A DNA stretch of 64,000 nt, taken from contig NZ_CP130319.1 in NCBI RefSeq assembly GCF_032271945.1, forward strand, positions 4,297,001-4,361,000, given 5' to 3'. The first letter of the stretch is position 1. The number at the start of each line of letters is the position of its first letter. Origin of the DNA: Paenibacillus sp. MBLB1832 (GTDB lineage: Bacteria; Bacillota; Bacilli; Paenibacillales; NBRC-103111). The translations under genes and the position numbers were made by a program. Under the pieces are notes generated by a model. The model searched no databases and was not told where the DNA came from. It was given only the letters and a program-made list of their open reading frames with translations. Shown one piece after another: positions 23,600-33,242 of this stretch.

Positions 23600-24409
23600 A
23601 TGAGCAATTATGATTTTCCAAGAAACGATCTAGAAAAAGAGGGATATACCTTAATATTTCATGATGATTTCGAGACAGACAAGCTCGACCGAGCGAAGTG
23701 GCTGCCTTACTATTTGCCTCAATGGAGCAATCGAAAGCGCTCAGAAGCCAACTACACAATAGCAGATAGCCAACTAATTCTTCAAATCACAGAAGACCAA
23801 TTACCATGGTGTCTTGAATGGAATGGAGACGTGAAGGTAAGCAACCTCCAAACAGGTGTTTTTTCTGGGCCATTAGGTAGTGCGCATGGTCAACACAAAT
23901 TCTCAAGTGACTGTCTCGTTCGAGAAGAACAACCGGTTGAACAGTTGTTTACTCCGCAATATGGGTATTTTGAATTACGGGCAAAAGGAGTCGGCAATCC
24001 CAATAATGTTTGCGCGTTTTGGATGATTGGTTTCGAGGATCTTCCGAATCGATCAGGGGAAATCTGTCCATTTGAATTAAAAGGTTGGAACGTTGAAAAT
24101 GGCACGTGTACGTTAGGATTTGGCATCCATGCATTCGGCGATCCGCTGCTGGAAGAAGAGTTTTTCGAGCAACCATTTGATATCGATCCGACGAATTATC
24201 ATGTGTATGCTGTCGATTGGACGGATCAAGGCGTTGATTTTTATATCGATAACAAACTCATTCATAGATCCAAGCAATCACCGAAATATCCGATGCAATT
24301 GATGCTGAACATCTATGAAATCCCATCATCAGAGAGCGGTTCGAGAACTGCGCCTGTATATCCTACTGAGTTTGCGATTGATTATATTCGTTGTTATAAA
24401 AAAATGTGA
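23600..24409 (+). CDS. GH16-like protein with altered catalytic motif
   Basis: A 269-residue protein with the glycoside hydrolase family 16 order: FHDDFETDKLDRAKW at the start, SEANYTIADSQLILQI, FTPQYGYFELRAKG, then the active-site strand SGEICPFELKG and the end strands YHVYAVDWTDQGVDFYIDN. The canonical E-x-D-x-x-E motif is E154-I-C156-P-F-E159: nucleophile and acid/base glutamates remain, the helper Asp is Cys. There is no signal peptide, unusual for a GH16 enzyme. It could act on an imported sugar or be a binding protein. TTGGAGG precedes the ATG. Confidence 0.75.
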   Translation: MSNYDFPRNDLEKEGYTLIFHDDFETDKLDRAKWLPYYLPQWSNRKRSEANYTIADSQLILQITEDQLPWCLEWNGDVKVSNLQTGVFSGPLGSAHGQHKFSSDCLVREEQPVEQLFTPQYGYFELRAKGVGNPNNVCAFWMIGFEDLPNRSGEICPFELKGWNVENGTCTLGFGIHAFGDPLLEEEFFEQPFDIDPTNYHVYAVDWTDQGVDFYIDNKLIHRSKQSPKYPMQLMLNIYEIPSSESGSRTAPVYPTEFAIDYIRCYKKM

Positions 24410-24495
24410 CATACTTCTTGTTTGTAGATGGATTGACGCATGTCCATGCGAACGATAAGCTAGTTGTATATGCGAAAAGGGAGAGGAATCACACT

Positions 24496-25275
24496 ATGAA
24501 ATTGGATTCAAATACAGTATTGATTACAGGCGGAACGTCTGGCATCGGTTTCGAGCTTGCTAAGCAGTTGCTTGCGCTTGGGAACCAAGTCATTATTACG
24601 GGGAGAGATCAAGCTAGATTGGATCAAGCGAAGCAAAAGCTTCCAGCGCTTCATACCTTCCAGAGCGACGCCAGTGACCCTCAGGCTATTTCTACCCTTT
24701 TCGATACTGTAGTCAAGCAATTCCCGCAGTTGAATGTGCTCATCAATAATGCTGGCATTATGCGGAAAATCAATATCCATGACAGCGAGACCGATCTCGA
24801 GGATATCACGCGCGAAGTACAAACTAATTTCAATGGACCGATCCGCATGGTCAAACAATTTCTGCCGCATTTAAAGAAACAGCCCGCTGCCGCGATTATG
24901 AACGTCTCTTCTGGTCTTGCGTTTGTTCCATTGCCGATTACTCCAGTGTATTGCGCGACAAAAGCGGGGCTCCATTCTTTTACACAATCGCTGCGTGTTC
25001 AACTCAAACAGACGAATATCAAAGTGTTCGAGCTAGCGCCTCCACTAACAGCAACTTCCTTGGTCGATTCGTTCGATCCAGACGATATGAAAGGTGTTGC
25101 GGCCATGAAGGTCGCCGACTTGGTCGGGCAGGCCATCAAGGGTATGCAGCAGGATCGATTCGAAATTCGTCCTGGTCAAAGCAATTTTTTGAAACTCATG
25201 AGTCGCGTCGCGCCTCAGTTTATTTTTAATTTGCTGAGTAAACCGGTTGATAGCATGTTGAAGCAGACGAAGTGA
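24496..25275 (+). CDS. DltE-like short-chain dehydrogenase
   Basis: A 259-residue classical SDR: cofactor motif TGGTSGIG, LINNAG, active-site Ser in MNVSSGLAF and YCATK. It is close in pattern to Bacillus DltE, an NAD(P)-dependent oxidoreductase of unclear substrate. GGGAGAGG lies eight bases before the ATG at 24496; the open frame from 24406 overlaps the GH16-like stop but has no signal. It is 86 bases behind the GH16-like gene and may share its transcript. Confidence 0.88.
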   Translation: MKLDSNTVLITGGTSGIGFELAKQLLALGNQVIITGRDQARLDQAKQKLPALHTFQSDASDPQAISTLFDTVVKQFPQLNVLINNAGIMRKINIHDSETDLEDITREVQTNFNGPIRMVKQFLPHLKKQPAAAIMNVSSGLAFVPLPITPVYCATKAGLHSFTQSLRVQLKQTNIKVFELAPPLTATSLVDSFDPDDMKGVAAMKVADLVGQAIKGMQQDRFEIRPGQSNFLKLMSRVAPQFIFNLLSKPVDSMLKQTK

Positions 25276-25309
25276 TCCGTCTCTGTTGGTGTAAGTCGCG
25301 GGCACGTTA

Positions 25310-25372
25310 AAAACTTAACCATTGCGGAGCAGGTCGGCTTCGAGGATTTAAGCTTTTTCAATCAACAAAATA
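25310..25372 (+). pseudogene. Short remnant of an AraC-type helix-turn-helix
   Basis: Translation gives NLTIAEQVGFEDLSFFNQQ, which matches the second helix-turn-helix of AraC proteins (IAxxVGFxDxSYFxRxF), then loses the pattern. There is no start and no other part of such a gene, so this is a relic about 20 codons long between the SDR gene and a small membrane peptide gene. Confidence 0.5.
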
Positions 25373-25455
25373 GCAACGCGAATGGTATAGGTTACGGGAT
25401 TCAAATCCAAACTAAACTGTCTTGCCAAACAAAACCATAAGAGGAGAGATGATTC

Positions 25456-25614
25456 ATGCGCGAAGGTCTAATTCCTGCCGTTCTTGGAACTGTCGTATCT
25501 GCTTCTGGAGCTACCATGCTGAAAAGTAAGTATAAGCTTCTTGGTGTTGGTGTGCTTGGCTTCGGTCTCGCTCATGTCGTGCTAGGTGCGATTGATTTAG
25601 TCGAGCATAGATAA
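25456..25614 (+). CDS. Small hydrophobic peptide, 52 residues
   Basis: Begins MREGLIPAVLGTVVSASGAT, then LKSKYKLLGVGVLGFGLAHV, and ends AIDLVEHR: two glycine-rich membrane helices joined by a basic loop. AGAGGAGAG lies nine bases before the ATG. Codon use fits its neighbours. A Firmicute-type small membrane protein without a known role. Confidence 0.6.
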   Translation: MREGLIPAVLGTVVSASGATMLKSKYKLLGVGVLGFGLAHVVLGAIDLVEHR

Positions 25615-25709
25615 GTTGGCAGGATGGTTGAGGAGGTGGCTAACACCTCCTTATCCCTCTACCTCAATTACTCCGATCATGTCCAATTCTTAGAAAAGAG
25701 GCTCCGCTC

Positions 25710-26162
25710 ATGCAAAAAATCAGTCCATTCCTGTGGTTCGACGGCAACGCCGAAGAGGCCATGAACTTCTATATCACCGTTTTTGCCGATGCGAGAATCG
25801 AAAGCCAAAACCGCTCTCGCACAGGACAATTAATCTCGGGCACCTTTCTTGTAGGCGATCAACGATTCATGGTTCTGAATGGGGGACCGCAATTCAAATT
25901 TACCCCTGCCATTTCCTTGTTCGTCAATTGTGAAACACAGGAAGAAGTCGATACACTGTGGGCGAAGTTGTGTGAGGGTGGCGAACCGCAGCGCTGCGGT
26001 TGGGTGCAGGATAAATTCGGCCTATCGTGGCAAATTATCCCGACAGCACTTGGTCAGCTGCTTGGAGATCAAGATCCCGCCAAAGCAGCGCGTGTCATGA
26101 ATGCCATGCTAGGCATGCAGAAGATTGATATCGCTGGGCTTAAGCGAGCATACGAAGGCTAG
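25710..26162 (+). CDS. VOC/PhnB-like protein
   Basis: A 150-residue protein of the PhnB/YjdN type in the vicinal oxygen chelate superfamily: PFLWFDGNAEEAMNFYITVF at the start, GTFLVGDQRFMVLNGGP, SLFVNCETQEEVDTLW and DKFGLSWQIIPTAL. Such proteins are often labelled 3-demethylubiquinone methyltransferase but lack that activity; role unknown. The complete gene contrasts with the VOC remnant at 23369. Confidence 0.88.
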   Translation: MQKISPFLWFDGNAEEAMNFYITVFADARIESQNRSRTGQLISGTFLVGDQRFMVLNGGPQFKFTPAISLFVNCETQEEVDTLWAKLCEGGEPQRCGWVQDKFGLSWQIIPTALGQLLGDQDPAKAARVMNAMLGMQKIDIAGLKRAYEG

Positions 26163-26170
26163 ATGCGACA

Positions 26171-26201
26171 AAGAGGGGTTGTCCGAAAAGGGCAGCCCCT
26201 T
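26171..26201 (+). terminator. Weak hairpin after the PhnB-like gene
   Basis: GGGGTTGTCC / GGGCAGCCCC with a GAAAA loop and G-T pairs, followed by only TT. Below the usual standard for a terminator. The remaining 240 bases to the sensor kinase show no gene in a plausible frame. Confidence 0.35.
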
Positions 26202-26444
26202 TGATATGAGGAGGGGCATACGATCATTTGACCTCAAATATCGCATCCACGTTCCTTCTCCACCTCCGACAACAACCAAATTCGGCATCCTCATGCACAC
26301 CTCCCCTCCACCATGCAAATTCTTTGTTTTATTCGGCATATTCTTGACAATCCCACGTCTCGCCTCGATCTCTCTAGCACGATACTTATCCCCGTTGTAT
26401 GATAGAAGTGAACGCATCCGAAAACATAGGTAATGGTGACCTAG

Positions 26445-28238
26445 ATGAAGAAACTTCGCAGCCCTATTAAGACACTACGCGGGAAAATATTAATTTCGTT
26501 ATTTCTGCTGATCATTCTCCCCGTCGTGATCATCCTTTATCGGTTCTATAAATCTTCTGAAAATATCGTGCAAATGCAGCTCAATCAATCCAATCAAACG
26601 GCGGTTACCCAGAAAGCCAATGCCATGAATGACATGGCGGTTCGCATGATTACGGCTTCGAGTCTCATTATTAATGATCCAGAGACCGAGAAATTTTTGA
26701 AAGAGCCTGCGGACTGGTCCACTAATTATAGCTCCTTTATTAAACTCACTTCCTTACAGAAGAAACTGTCCAACGTCAAGGATCTTCTCCTCGACAATAC
26801 GACACAACTCGGCTTATATGATAATCGCGGCTTTACGCATACGACCTGGTCTGCTGTTACACCGACGAAGGTGCAAGCTTTCCAGCAAGAGAGCTGGTAC
26901 ACACGGACCATTGAGCGGAACGGTTCACCGTACTGGACGGTGCCTTACACGCTACGCATGCAGAACAGCCAGCAAGATCTCATCGTCATGACACGGCAAA
27001 TTAACGGTGACTATACGAGTAATTATGGCGTTTTTCTTATTGGTGTGCCGACGCCTGTCTTCTTCTATCCAAACAATGAGCTGCGCAAGCAGCAGGAATC
27101 CGGCATTATTTCCTTTCTCATCGATCAGAACGAGCAGTTACTCATTGGCGATGACTCCGCCGTCCAACTATTGACCAGCCATGCTCTACAGCAAATTCGA
27201 ACCAACAGCAATGGCATCAAAGAGGTTAAAATCAATGACCATGTCTACCTCGTAAACGATGCGAATGTGCCCCAGTTGGGCTGGAAGCTCGTACAATTCA
27301 TGAATCAAAAAAACTTTGCCACACAGCTAAGCCGCGAGAAAGATAAATCCATTTCTTGGGTCATCGCCTGGTTCTTACTTTTCACCGTAGCTTTCATCTT
27401 GCTGATGCTGCGCGTGACAAGTCCTTTCAAACAACTCGCCAAGTCCATGACGAAGGTCGGGAAAGGTGAGTTTAATACCTTGGTCAAAATCAAAGGCGAA
27501 GACGAAATCGCCATGTTAGGCAGCTACTTCAACAAGATGGTGCTTCATCTTCAAGATCTCATCTCTGATCTCTACGATGAACAGCGCCGGAAACAGAAAG
27601 CTCAGTTCCAAGCACTGCAAGCGCAAATTAATCCGCATTTTCTGCTCAATACCTTGAACTCGATTAAATGGATGGCTCTGCTTTCGGGGGCTGAACACAT
27701 TAGCGAAATGATTACGAAATTAGGGAAACTACTCAATTTCACGATGCGAAATGAACAGGAATTCGTCACGTTGCAGGAAGAGCTGGACTATTTGCAAGTG
27801 TACCTGTCCCTTCAGGAGATTCGTTATCATGATCAAATTACGTTCACTTCCCAAATTCCTGCCGAGCTGCTCGACTGTGAAATTTTGAAATTCACGCTGC
27901 AGCCGGCTGTCGAGAACAGCATCATTCATGGCAATAGATTCCCGCTTCTAATCGATATTCAAGCGGAAGAAGTGAACGGGCAGCTCCATATTAGTATGAA
28001 AGATAATGGCGTCGGGATGAGCCCCGACATGATCCAAAAGGTCGAAGCGTCGCTGAATCAACCCCACGCCAAATTCAGCGGCATCGGCATTCGCAATGTG
28101 AATGAACGTATTAAGCTGCATTACGGCATGCAATATGGCATGCAAATTTCGAGCATACAAGGGGAAGGCGTTCATTTACAACTCATCCTGCCCTTGAAAA
28201 GGAGGCCAACCGACAATGAGAATTCTGATCGTGGATGA
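26445..28238 (+). CDS. YesM-type sensor histidine kinase
   Basis: A 597-residue membrane kinase. One helix at residues 15-35, an extracellular sensor domain of about 265 residues, a second helix near 305-325, HAMP (RVTSPFKQLAKSMTKVGKGE), then the His_kinase domain with the phosphoryl-accepting histidine in QINPHFLLNTLNSIKWM, and a HATPase with N box (QPAVENSIIHG), G1 (DNGVGMS) and G2 (GIGIRNVNERI). It signals to the YesN-type regulator whose start overlaps its end by 23 bases. Such pairs detect oligosaccharides and switch on the adjacent CUT1 transporter. Confidence 0.92.
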   Translation: MKKLRSPIKTLRGKILISLFLLIILPVVIILYRFYKSSENIVQMQLNQSNQTAVTQKANAMNDMAVRMITASSLIINDPETEKFLKEPADWSTNYSSFIKLTSLQKKLSNVKDLLLDNTTQLGLYDNRGFTHTTWSAVTPTKVQAFQQESWYTRTIERNGSPYWTVPYTLRMQNSQQDLIVMTRQINGDYTSNYGVFLIGVPTPVFFYPNNELRKQQESGIISFLIDQNEQLLIGDDSAVQLLTSHALQQIRTNSNGIKEVKINDHVYLVNDANVPQLGWKLVQFMNQKNFATQLSREKDKSISWVIAWFLLFTVAFILLMLRVTSPFKQLAKSMTKVGKGEFNTLVKIKGEDEIAMLGSYFNKMVLHLQDLISDLYDEQRRKQKAQFQALQAQINPHFLLNTLNSIKWMALLSGAEHISEMITKLGKLLNFTMRNEQEFVTLQEELDYLQVYLSLQEIRYHDQITFTSQIPAELLDCEILKFTLQPAVENSIIHGNRFPLLIDIQAEEVNGQLHISMKDNGVGMSPDMIQKVEASLNQPHAKFSGIGIRNVNERIKLHYGMQYGMQISSIQGEGVHLQLILPLKRRPTDNENSDRG

Positions 28239-29814
28239 TGAAATTCTAGTGCGTATTGGCTTGAAGACAATCATCCCAAGAGGCAATGAAGCTTTCCAAG
28301 TAATCGGCGAAGCCGCGAATGGCGTGGAAGCTTTGCACATATTAGAGAATCAAGCGTGCGATGTCGTTCTGACCGATATTCGGATGCCCGAGATGGACGG
28401 GCTAGAATTGTTGAAGCAAATCCGTGAACGGTGGCCTGCGATCAAATGTCTCATTTTATCCAACCATCACGACTTCAATTATGTTCAGCAAGCGCTTCGC
28501 CTAGGGGCTATCGAATATGTAACGAAGCTGGAGATTAATCCGTCTGAGCTCAAAGAGAAGCTGGAAGCCATTCAAGAGCAGCTAGACATTGAAAAGCAAG
28601 GGCAGAACGCGCGCACGCAGCTGGAACAGAAAGTGAATCAATACAGCAAGGAAGTGAAGGAAAAACGGCTTCGCGAGATGCTCCTAGGTCACGTTTCCCG
28701 AGGAGAAATCGAGCAAGTATGGCGGGAATTTCAGCTGGAGCCATTTCTCCCACCGCTATCAGCAGCCGTTATCCAAATCGAAGATTATGAAGCCCTAATG
28801 CAGCATAACCGCTTTCAAAGCGATCGACTTCTGACCTACACCGTGCAAAATGTTCTGAATGAAATTCTCAAGAAATACGGGAATGGCGAGCTTATTGAGG
28901 TGGCAGCGGGGAAGTTTTGCGTGCTTACGGGTCAGCTAAACGTGAATATGTTGCAGGAAATGCAGAATGCGGCTCAAGCTTTTCTAAAAATATCACTCGC
29001 CATCGGCGTCTCCCCGCCCTGGGAGGATCCCCTGTCCTTGCATCCTGCCTTTGAGAAGGCCGATCATGCGCTAAGCTATCGCTTCTACTACGGCGGCGGA
29101 TGCATCATCCATTACGAGCAGCTCAGCCTCACCCCGCCTACCTTGTCCGAACCTTGGGAGGAAGAGGAATGGAGCAAGTACATCGAAGAAGGCAATGAAA
29201 CGGGCTTACTAGAGCGTGTACTCGCTTGGGCGGATGCGCATAGTGCACAGAAAACGATTCCTCCGGCCATGCTGCGTGAACAATGGTTGAGTCTCCTGCA
29301 CATGTTCGCCCGCTGCTTGAAAGCGGATGGCGGAGACATCTACTCGGTCACGCTGCATGAACAGCAGTATCCGTACCATGTCATTCGAAACGCCGAAACT
29401 TTGCAAGATATCTCGCAATGGTTTCGTGGTTGGCTACCCGTCTATTTCGCTTACAAGCGCCAGCATGGCAAAGAGAAACTTCGCCCCGAAATTCAAGCGG
29501 TGATCCGTCAAATTATGGCCGAATACAATTTACCTCTGAAAGTGGCTGACTTGGCGAGTACGGTTGGCTATACCGAGAATTATTTAAGCATTCTTTTCAA
29601 AAAAGAAACAGGCAAAACGATCACCGATTATATGACGAATGTTCGGATGAAAAATGCGCGGGAGCTGCTCAAAAATCCCGATTATAAAATATTCGAAATC
29701 TCCGAGCTCATCGGGTATGCCGATCCGAACCATTTCAGCCGCATTTTCAAGCAAATGGAGGGCATGTATCCTACCGAGTTCCGCAAGCTAATCTTCGGTC
29801 AGCGAACATCATAG
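28216..29814 (+). CDS. YesN-type response regulator (receiver-AraC)
   Basis: A 532-residue regulator. The receiver domain has Asp7-Asp8, the phosphorylation site Asp54 (VLTDIRMPEMDG) and Lys near residue 105; a long middle part with a coiled-coil (EQKVNQYSKEVKEKRLREML) follows; the AraC helix-turn-helix pair lies at the end (LKVADLASTVGYTENYLSIL and IFEISELIGYADPNHFSRIF). AAAGGAGG is inside the kinase gene. Expected target: the promoter before 29904. Confidence 0.92.
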   Translation: MRILIVDDEILVRIGLKTIIPRGNEAFQVIGEAANGVEALHILENQACDVVLTDIRMPEMDGLELLKQIRERWPAIKCLILSNHHDFNYVQQALRLGAIEYVTKLEINPSELKEKLEAIQEQLDIEKQGQNARTQLEQKVNQYSKEVKEKRLREMLLGHVSRGEIEQVWREFQLEPFLPPLSAAVIQIEDYEALMQHNRFQSDRLLTYTVQNVLNEILKKYGNGELIEVAAGKFCVLTGQLNVNMLQEMQNAAQAFLKISLAIGVSPPWEDPLSLHPAFEKADHALSYRFYYGGGCIIHYEQLSLTPPTLSEPWEEEEWSKYIEEGNETGLLERVLAWADAHSAQKTIPPAMLREQWLSLLHMFARCLKADGGDIYSVTLHEQQYPYHVIRNAETLQDISQWFRGWLPVYFAYKRQHGKEKLRPEIQAVIRQIMAEYNLPLKVADLASTVGYTENYLSILFKKETGKTITDYMTNVRMKNARELLKNPDYKIFEISELIGYADPNHFSRIFKQMEGMYPTEFRKLIFGQRTS

Positions 29815-29903
29815 AATAATGCTTACTTCGTAAAGAATACTCCGTGTCTTTTTGGGAACATTTGCATTACGATTTAGCTACCAAAAGAAAAGGGGATGAA
29901 CAC

Positions 29904-31271
29904 ATGAAGAAAGTATTAGGAATGAGCGCATCGCTCGCATTGGCTGTAAGCGTATTCGTAACTGGATGTTCCAAGACAGCTGAAGTTACACCTTCTGCAT
30001 CGATCGCTCCTGCTGCAACCGCAGCAGCCGCTACACCAACACCTGAAGCACAGAAACCAGTTACACTTAAATTTTGGGGCGGGGTACCGCCAGAAAGCGG
30101 TCCGCAAGAAGCCGTCGATAATTGGAATAAAGCGAATCCGAACATCAAAGTCGAATATACGCGCTATGTAAACGACGATCCAGGCAACTTGAAGCTGGAA
30201 ACAGCTTTGCTCTCGAATACAGATGCGCCTGATATCTTTATGAACTATGGTGATGATAAAATTACCAAACGACAAGCCGCAGGCATGGCGGAGCCACTGG
30301 ACGATTTGATCGCCAAAGTCGGCTTTGATGTCGAAGGCATCATCGGCGCCTCCAACATTAAGAAATTCGCAGACGGCAAATATTATTATTTGCCTGCCAA
30401 CAAGAATTTAGGTGCTGTTCTTTTCAACAAAAAAGCATTAGACGAAGCTGGCGAGAAGCTGCCAACCGCTTGGACGTGGGATGACTTCAGCGCGATGGCG
30501 ACGAAATTGAACAAAGGCGATCGCAAAGGCACGATGTTAGATCCTGCGCTTGCTTGGTTCGGTGATTTGGTGCTGCAAACGTCGAAGCCGCAAGACTGGT
30601 TTATTACCGCTGACGGCACGTCCAATTTCAACAGCCCAGCAGCGAAGAAAGGCTTGGAGCTTCAGCAAAGCTTGGAGAGCAAAGGCGTGATGATGAAATA
30701 TTCGGAAGCCGTTGCAGGTAAAATTACGGTACAAAATGAACTGCTGACAGGCAAAGCTGCGATGGCCGCCTCCCAAATTTATATTATTCGTTACATCAAA
30801 GATACGAAGAGCTTCCCGCATGATTTCAAAGTATCCTTCGCGCCGTATCCGCAATTCACGGCTGGCGGCAACGTCAACCCTGGCGGCGGTATGGGCGACT
30901 ACATGTCGATTAACAAAAACAGCAAGAACAAAGAAGCAGCTATGAAATTCATGTCTTGGTATTTGCAAGAAGGCAATATGTCCATGGTGCCTGGCGGACG
31001 GATTCCGACGAATAAAAAAGCCGACGCCTCCAAAATTGCTTCCATCCTGATCGGCGATGCCAAAGATTTGATCGACGAAGATTCCTTGAAGGCGCTGCTC
31101 GCTGGCAGCTACACGTTCCCAACATCCTACAATGTGCCAGTTCCAACGGAGTTGAAAGCTATTTTCAAAGATGAGATGGAAAAATATCTCCTAGGTGTTC
31201 AACCGATCGATAAGGCGCTGGAAACGATGAAAACACGCGCTGACGCTTCGATCAAAGGCGCTAAAAAGTAA
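29904..31271 (+). CDS. Sugar ABC transporter binding lipoprotein (family 1)
   Basis: A 455-residue CUT1-type solute-binding protein. Signal peptide with lipobox VTGC near residue 22, an Ala/Pro/Thr-rich tether, then VTLKFWGGVPPESGPQEAVD and the later family blocks DAPDIFMNYGDD, LPANKNLGAVLFNKKALDEA and GKAAMAASQIY. The start at 29904 follows AAAGGGG; the frame from 29844 adds 20 residues without a signal. The sugar is not readable from the sequence. A terminator-like hairpin right behind it should make it more abundant than its permeases. Confidence 0.9.
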   Translation: MKKVLGMSASLALAVSVFVTGCSKTAEVTPSASIAPAATAAAATPTPEAQKPVTLKFWGGVPPESGPQEAVDNWNKANPNIKVEYTRYVNDDPGNLKLETALLSNTDAPDIFMNYGDDKITKRQAAGMAEPLDDLIAKVGFDVEGIIGASNIKKFADGKYYYLPANKNLGAVLFNKKALDEAGEKLPTAWTWDDFSAMATKLNKGDRKGTMLDPALAWFGDLVLQTSKPQDWFITADGTSNFNSPAAKKGLELQQSLESKGVMMKYSEAVAGKITVQNELLTGKAAMAASQIYIIRYIKDTKSFPHDFKVSFAPYPQFTAGGNVNPGGGMGDYMSINKNSKNKEAAMKFMSWYLQEGNMSMVPGGRIPTNKKADASKIASILIGDAKDLIDEDSLKALLAGSYTFPTSYNVPVPTELKAIFKDEMEKYLLGVQPIDKALETMKTRADASIKGAKK

Positions 31272-31296
31272 GGCATTTCCCTTTCTGTCCATGAAG

Positions 31297-31327
31297 ACCT
31301 CTAGCCACTCAAGGCTGGAGGTTTTTT
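31297..31327 (+). terminator. Hairpin with T-run between binding protein and permeases
   Basis: ACCTCTAGCC / GGCTGGAGGT with a six-base loop and TTTTTT. Probably partial, setting a high ratio of binding protein to permease. Confidence 0.75.
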
Positions 31328-31426
31328 CAATCAAACGCCAGAAAGAATCACGTTCACGCTATGTTACTGCGGTTCGGATGTTGGTAAAGTTAGATCAACA
31401 CATGACTGTGAAAGGGTGCTTACCAC

Positions 31427-32329
31427 ATGAAGCCATTCTGGCGTCCAGCGAAATTCAGGGAAAACCTTGCAGGTTACCTATTCATTTTGCCTAACTTCTC
31501 TGGGTATCTCATCTTCATCTTGCTGCCCATCTTATTTAGCCTCTATCTCGTATTCGTCGATTGGGAGTATTTGAAAGGGTTTGCAGGCATAACATGGGTC
31601 GGGCTCGATAATTTCAAAGCCTTAGGCAGCGACCCCAAATTCGTTAAAGCGCTGCAAAACAATTTGTTGTTCACCCTCGTCAGCGTTCCCGCTTCCATCG
31701 TCATCGGCTTGCTATTTGCCGTCATTCTCAACAAATATGTGTTTTTTAAGCAGACGCTGCGTACGCTCATTTTTCTCCCTTATGTCTCTTCCTTGGTTGC
31801 CGTTTCGGTGATCTGGAGCATTATGTACCGAGCTTCCGACGGACCGATTAATCATTTTCTAAAATCAGTTGGCATCGCCCATCCGCCTGGTTGGCTATCC
31901 AGTCCAGATTCTGCCCTCTTCGCGATCATCATCATGCAAGTATGGGTAACGATCGGCTACTCGATGGTCATTTACTTAGCAGGCTTGCAAGGCATTTCCA
32001 AAGATTTATACGAGGCTTCGGATATCGACGGGGCTTCGACTTTACGTCAGTTTTTTCAAATTACAGTACCCATGCTCACACCAACGACGTTTCTCGTTGC
32101 CATTACGCTCATTATCGGTTCCTTCCAAGTGTTCGGACCTGTCAATATTATGACGCAAGGCGGACCTGTGGATTCCACGATGGTTCTCTCCTACCACATC
32201 TATCTGCTTGCTTTCCGTTTCTACAAAATGGGCTATGCCGCTACCGTGTCTTGGGTGCTATTCGCGATTATTTTCGTGGTCACGATCATTCAATGGCAAA
32301 GCCAGAAACGTTGGCAGCAACACTTCTAA
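31427..32329 (+). CDS. CUT1 sugar ABC permease 1 (MalF/UgpA-like)
   Basis: A 300-residue membrane protein with six helices and the EAA loop LYEASDIDGASTLRQFFQIT that contacts the ATPase. LAGYLFILPNFSGYLIFILL at the start is typical. GAAAGGG lies before the ATG. No ATPase gene is in the cluster, as is usual for CUT1 systems that share one MsmK/UgpC-type ATPase. Confidence 0.9.
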   Translation: MKPFWRPAKFRENLAGYLFILPNFSGYLIFILLPILFSLYLVFVDWEYLKGFAGITWVGLDNFKALGSDPKFVKALQNNLLFTLVSVPASIVIGLLFAVILNKYVFFKQTLRTLIFLPYVSSLVAVSVIWSIMYRASDGPINHFLKSVGIAHPPGWLSSPDSALFAIIIMQVWVTIGYSMVIYLAGLQGISKDLYEASDIDGASTLRQFFQITVPMLTPTTFLVAITLIIGSFQVFGPVNIMTQGGPVDSTMVLSYHIYLLAFRFYKMGYAATVSWVLFAIIFVVTIIQWQSQKRWQQHF

Positions 32330-32350
32330 TCGTAAAGGAGCGACTCCCCC

Positions 32351-33232
32351 ATGGAAACAAGCGTACCCGTGCAATCTGCTAGTAAAACTTCTCTCATTCG
32401 AAAAGAAAGAACACGGCTGTGGTTCAAACTCATCCTTACGATTCTTTTGGCTGGCATTTCTGTCCTTATGATTTTGCCTTTCATCTGGATGATTTCCACC
32501 TCCTTCAAAATCAACGGCGAGGTGTTCAAATATCCAATCGAGTGGATCCCGTCGACATGGCATTTTGAGAACTATAAGAAAGTCTGGTCAGGTACGGACC
32601 CATTCTATTTATTTTATTGGAACTCGGTCAAAATCACCGTGATTACGGTTGTCGGCAACCTTTTCACAAGTGCCATGGCTGGCTTCGCTTTTGCCAAAAT
32701 ACGCTTCAAAGGCCGTAACTTCCTCTTCCTGCTCTATTTGTCTACGATGATGATTCCAGGGCAGGTGCTGCTTGTCCCACGTTTCATTCTGTTCGATCAG
32801 CTGCAGCTGATTAATACGCATGCATCGCTTATTTTGCCAGGTTTGTTCACGGTTTTCGGGACGTTCCTGATGCGGCAGTTTTTCATCTCCTTACCGAATG
32901 AATTGCTGGAAGCAGGGCGTGTTGATGGCGCTGGGTACTGGCGGACTTTCTGGCAAATCTGTTTGCCGCTGACGAAGCCAGCGTTGGTGACTCTGCTCAT
33001 TCTGTCCTTCACTTGGCATTGGAACGATTACGAGAATCCGCTGATCATGCTGCGCGAGAAAGCCTTGTACACCATTCCGCTGGGATTAACCAGCTATGTG
33101 GAGGAGTTCGGAACGAACTACGTGCTGACGATGGCCGCCTCCGTTTCAGCGCTAGTTCCGCTGCTAATCGTTGTGATCGTCTGTCAGAAATGGTTTGTTG
33201 AAGGGATTGCGAGTTCGGGGTTGAAGGGGTAG
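32351..33232 (+). CDS. CUT1 sugar ABC permease 2 (MalG/UgpE-like)
   Basis: A 293-residue membrane protein with six helices and the EAA loop LLEAGRVDGAGYWRTFWQIC. It starts 21 bases behind permease 1 with AAAGGAG, forming a heterodimer with it. PFIWMISTSFKINGEVFKYP is the family start. The C-terminus EGIASSGLKG is the standard end of MalG-type permeases, so it is complete. Confidence 0.9.
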   Translation: METSVPVQSASKTSLIRKERTRLWFKLILTILLAGISVLMILPFIWMISTSFKINGEVFKYPIEWIPSTWHFENYKKVWSGTDPFYLFYWNSVKITVITVVGNLFTSAMAGFAFAKIRFKGRNFLFLLYLSTMMIPGQVLLVPRFILFDQLQLINTHASLILPGLFTVFGTFLMRQFFISLPNELLEAGRVDGAGYWRTFWQICLPLTKPALVTLLILSFTWHWNDYENPLIMLREKALYTIPLGLTSYVEEFGTNYVLTMAASVSALVPLLIVVIVCQKWFVEGIASSGLKG

Positions 33233-33242
33233 TCTGAAAGAG

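Noticed and set aside
26125..26433. 102-codon frames on both strands between the PhnB-like and sensor kinase genes
   Set aside because: Low-complexity shadows without start signals.
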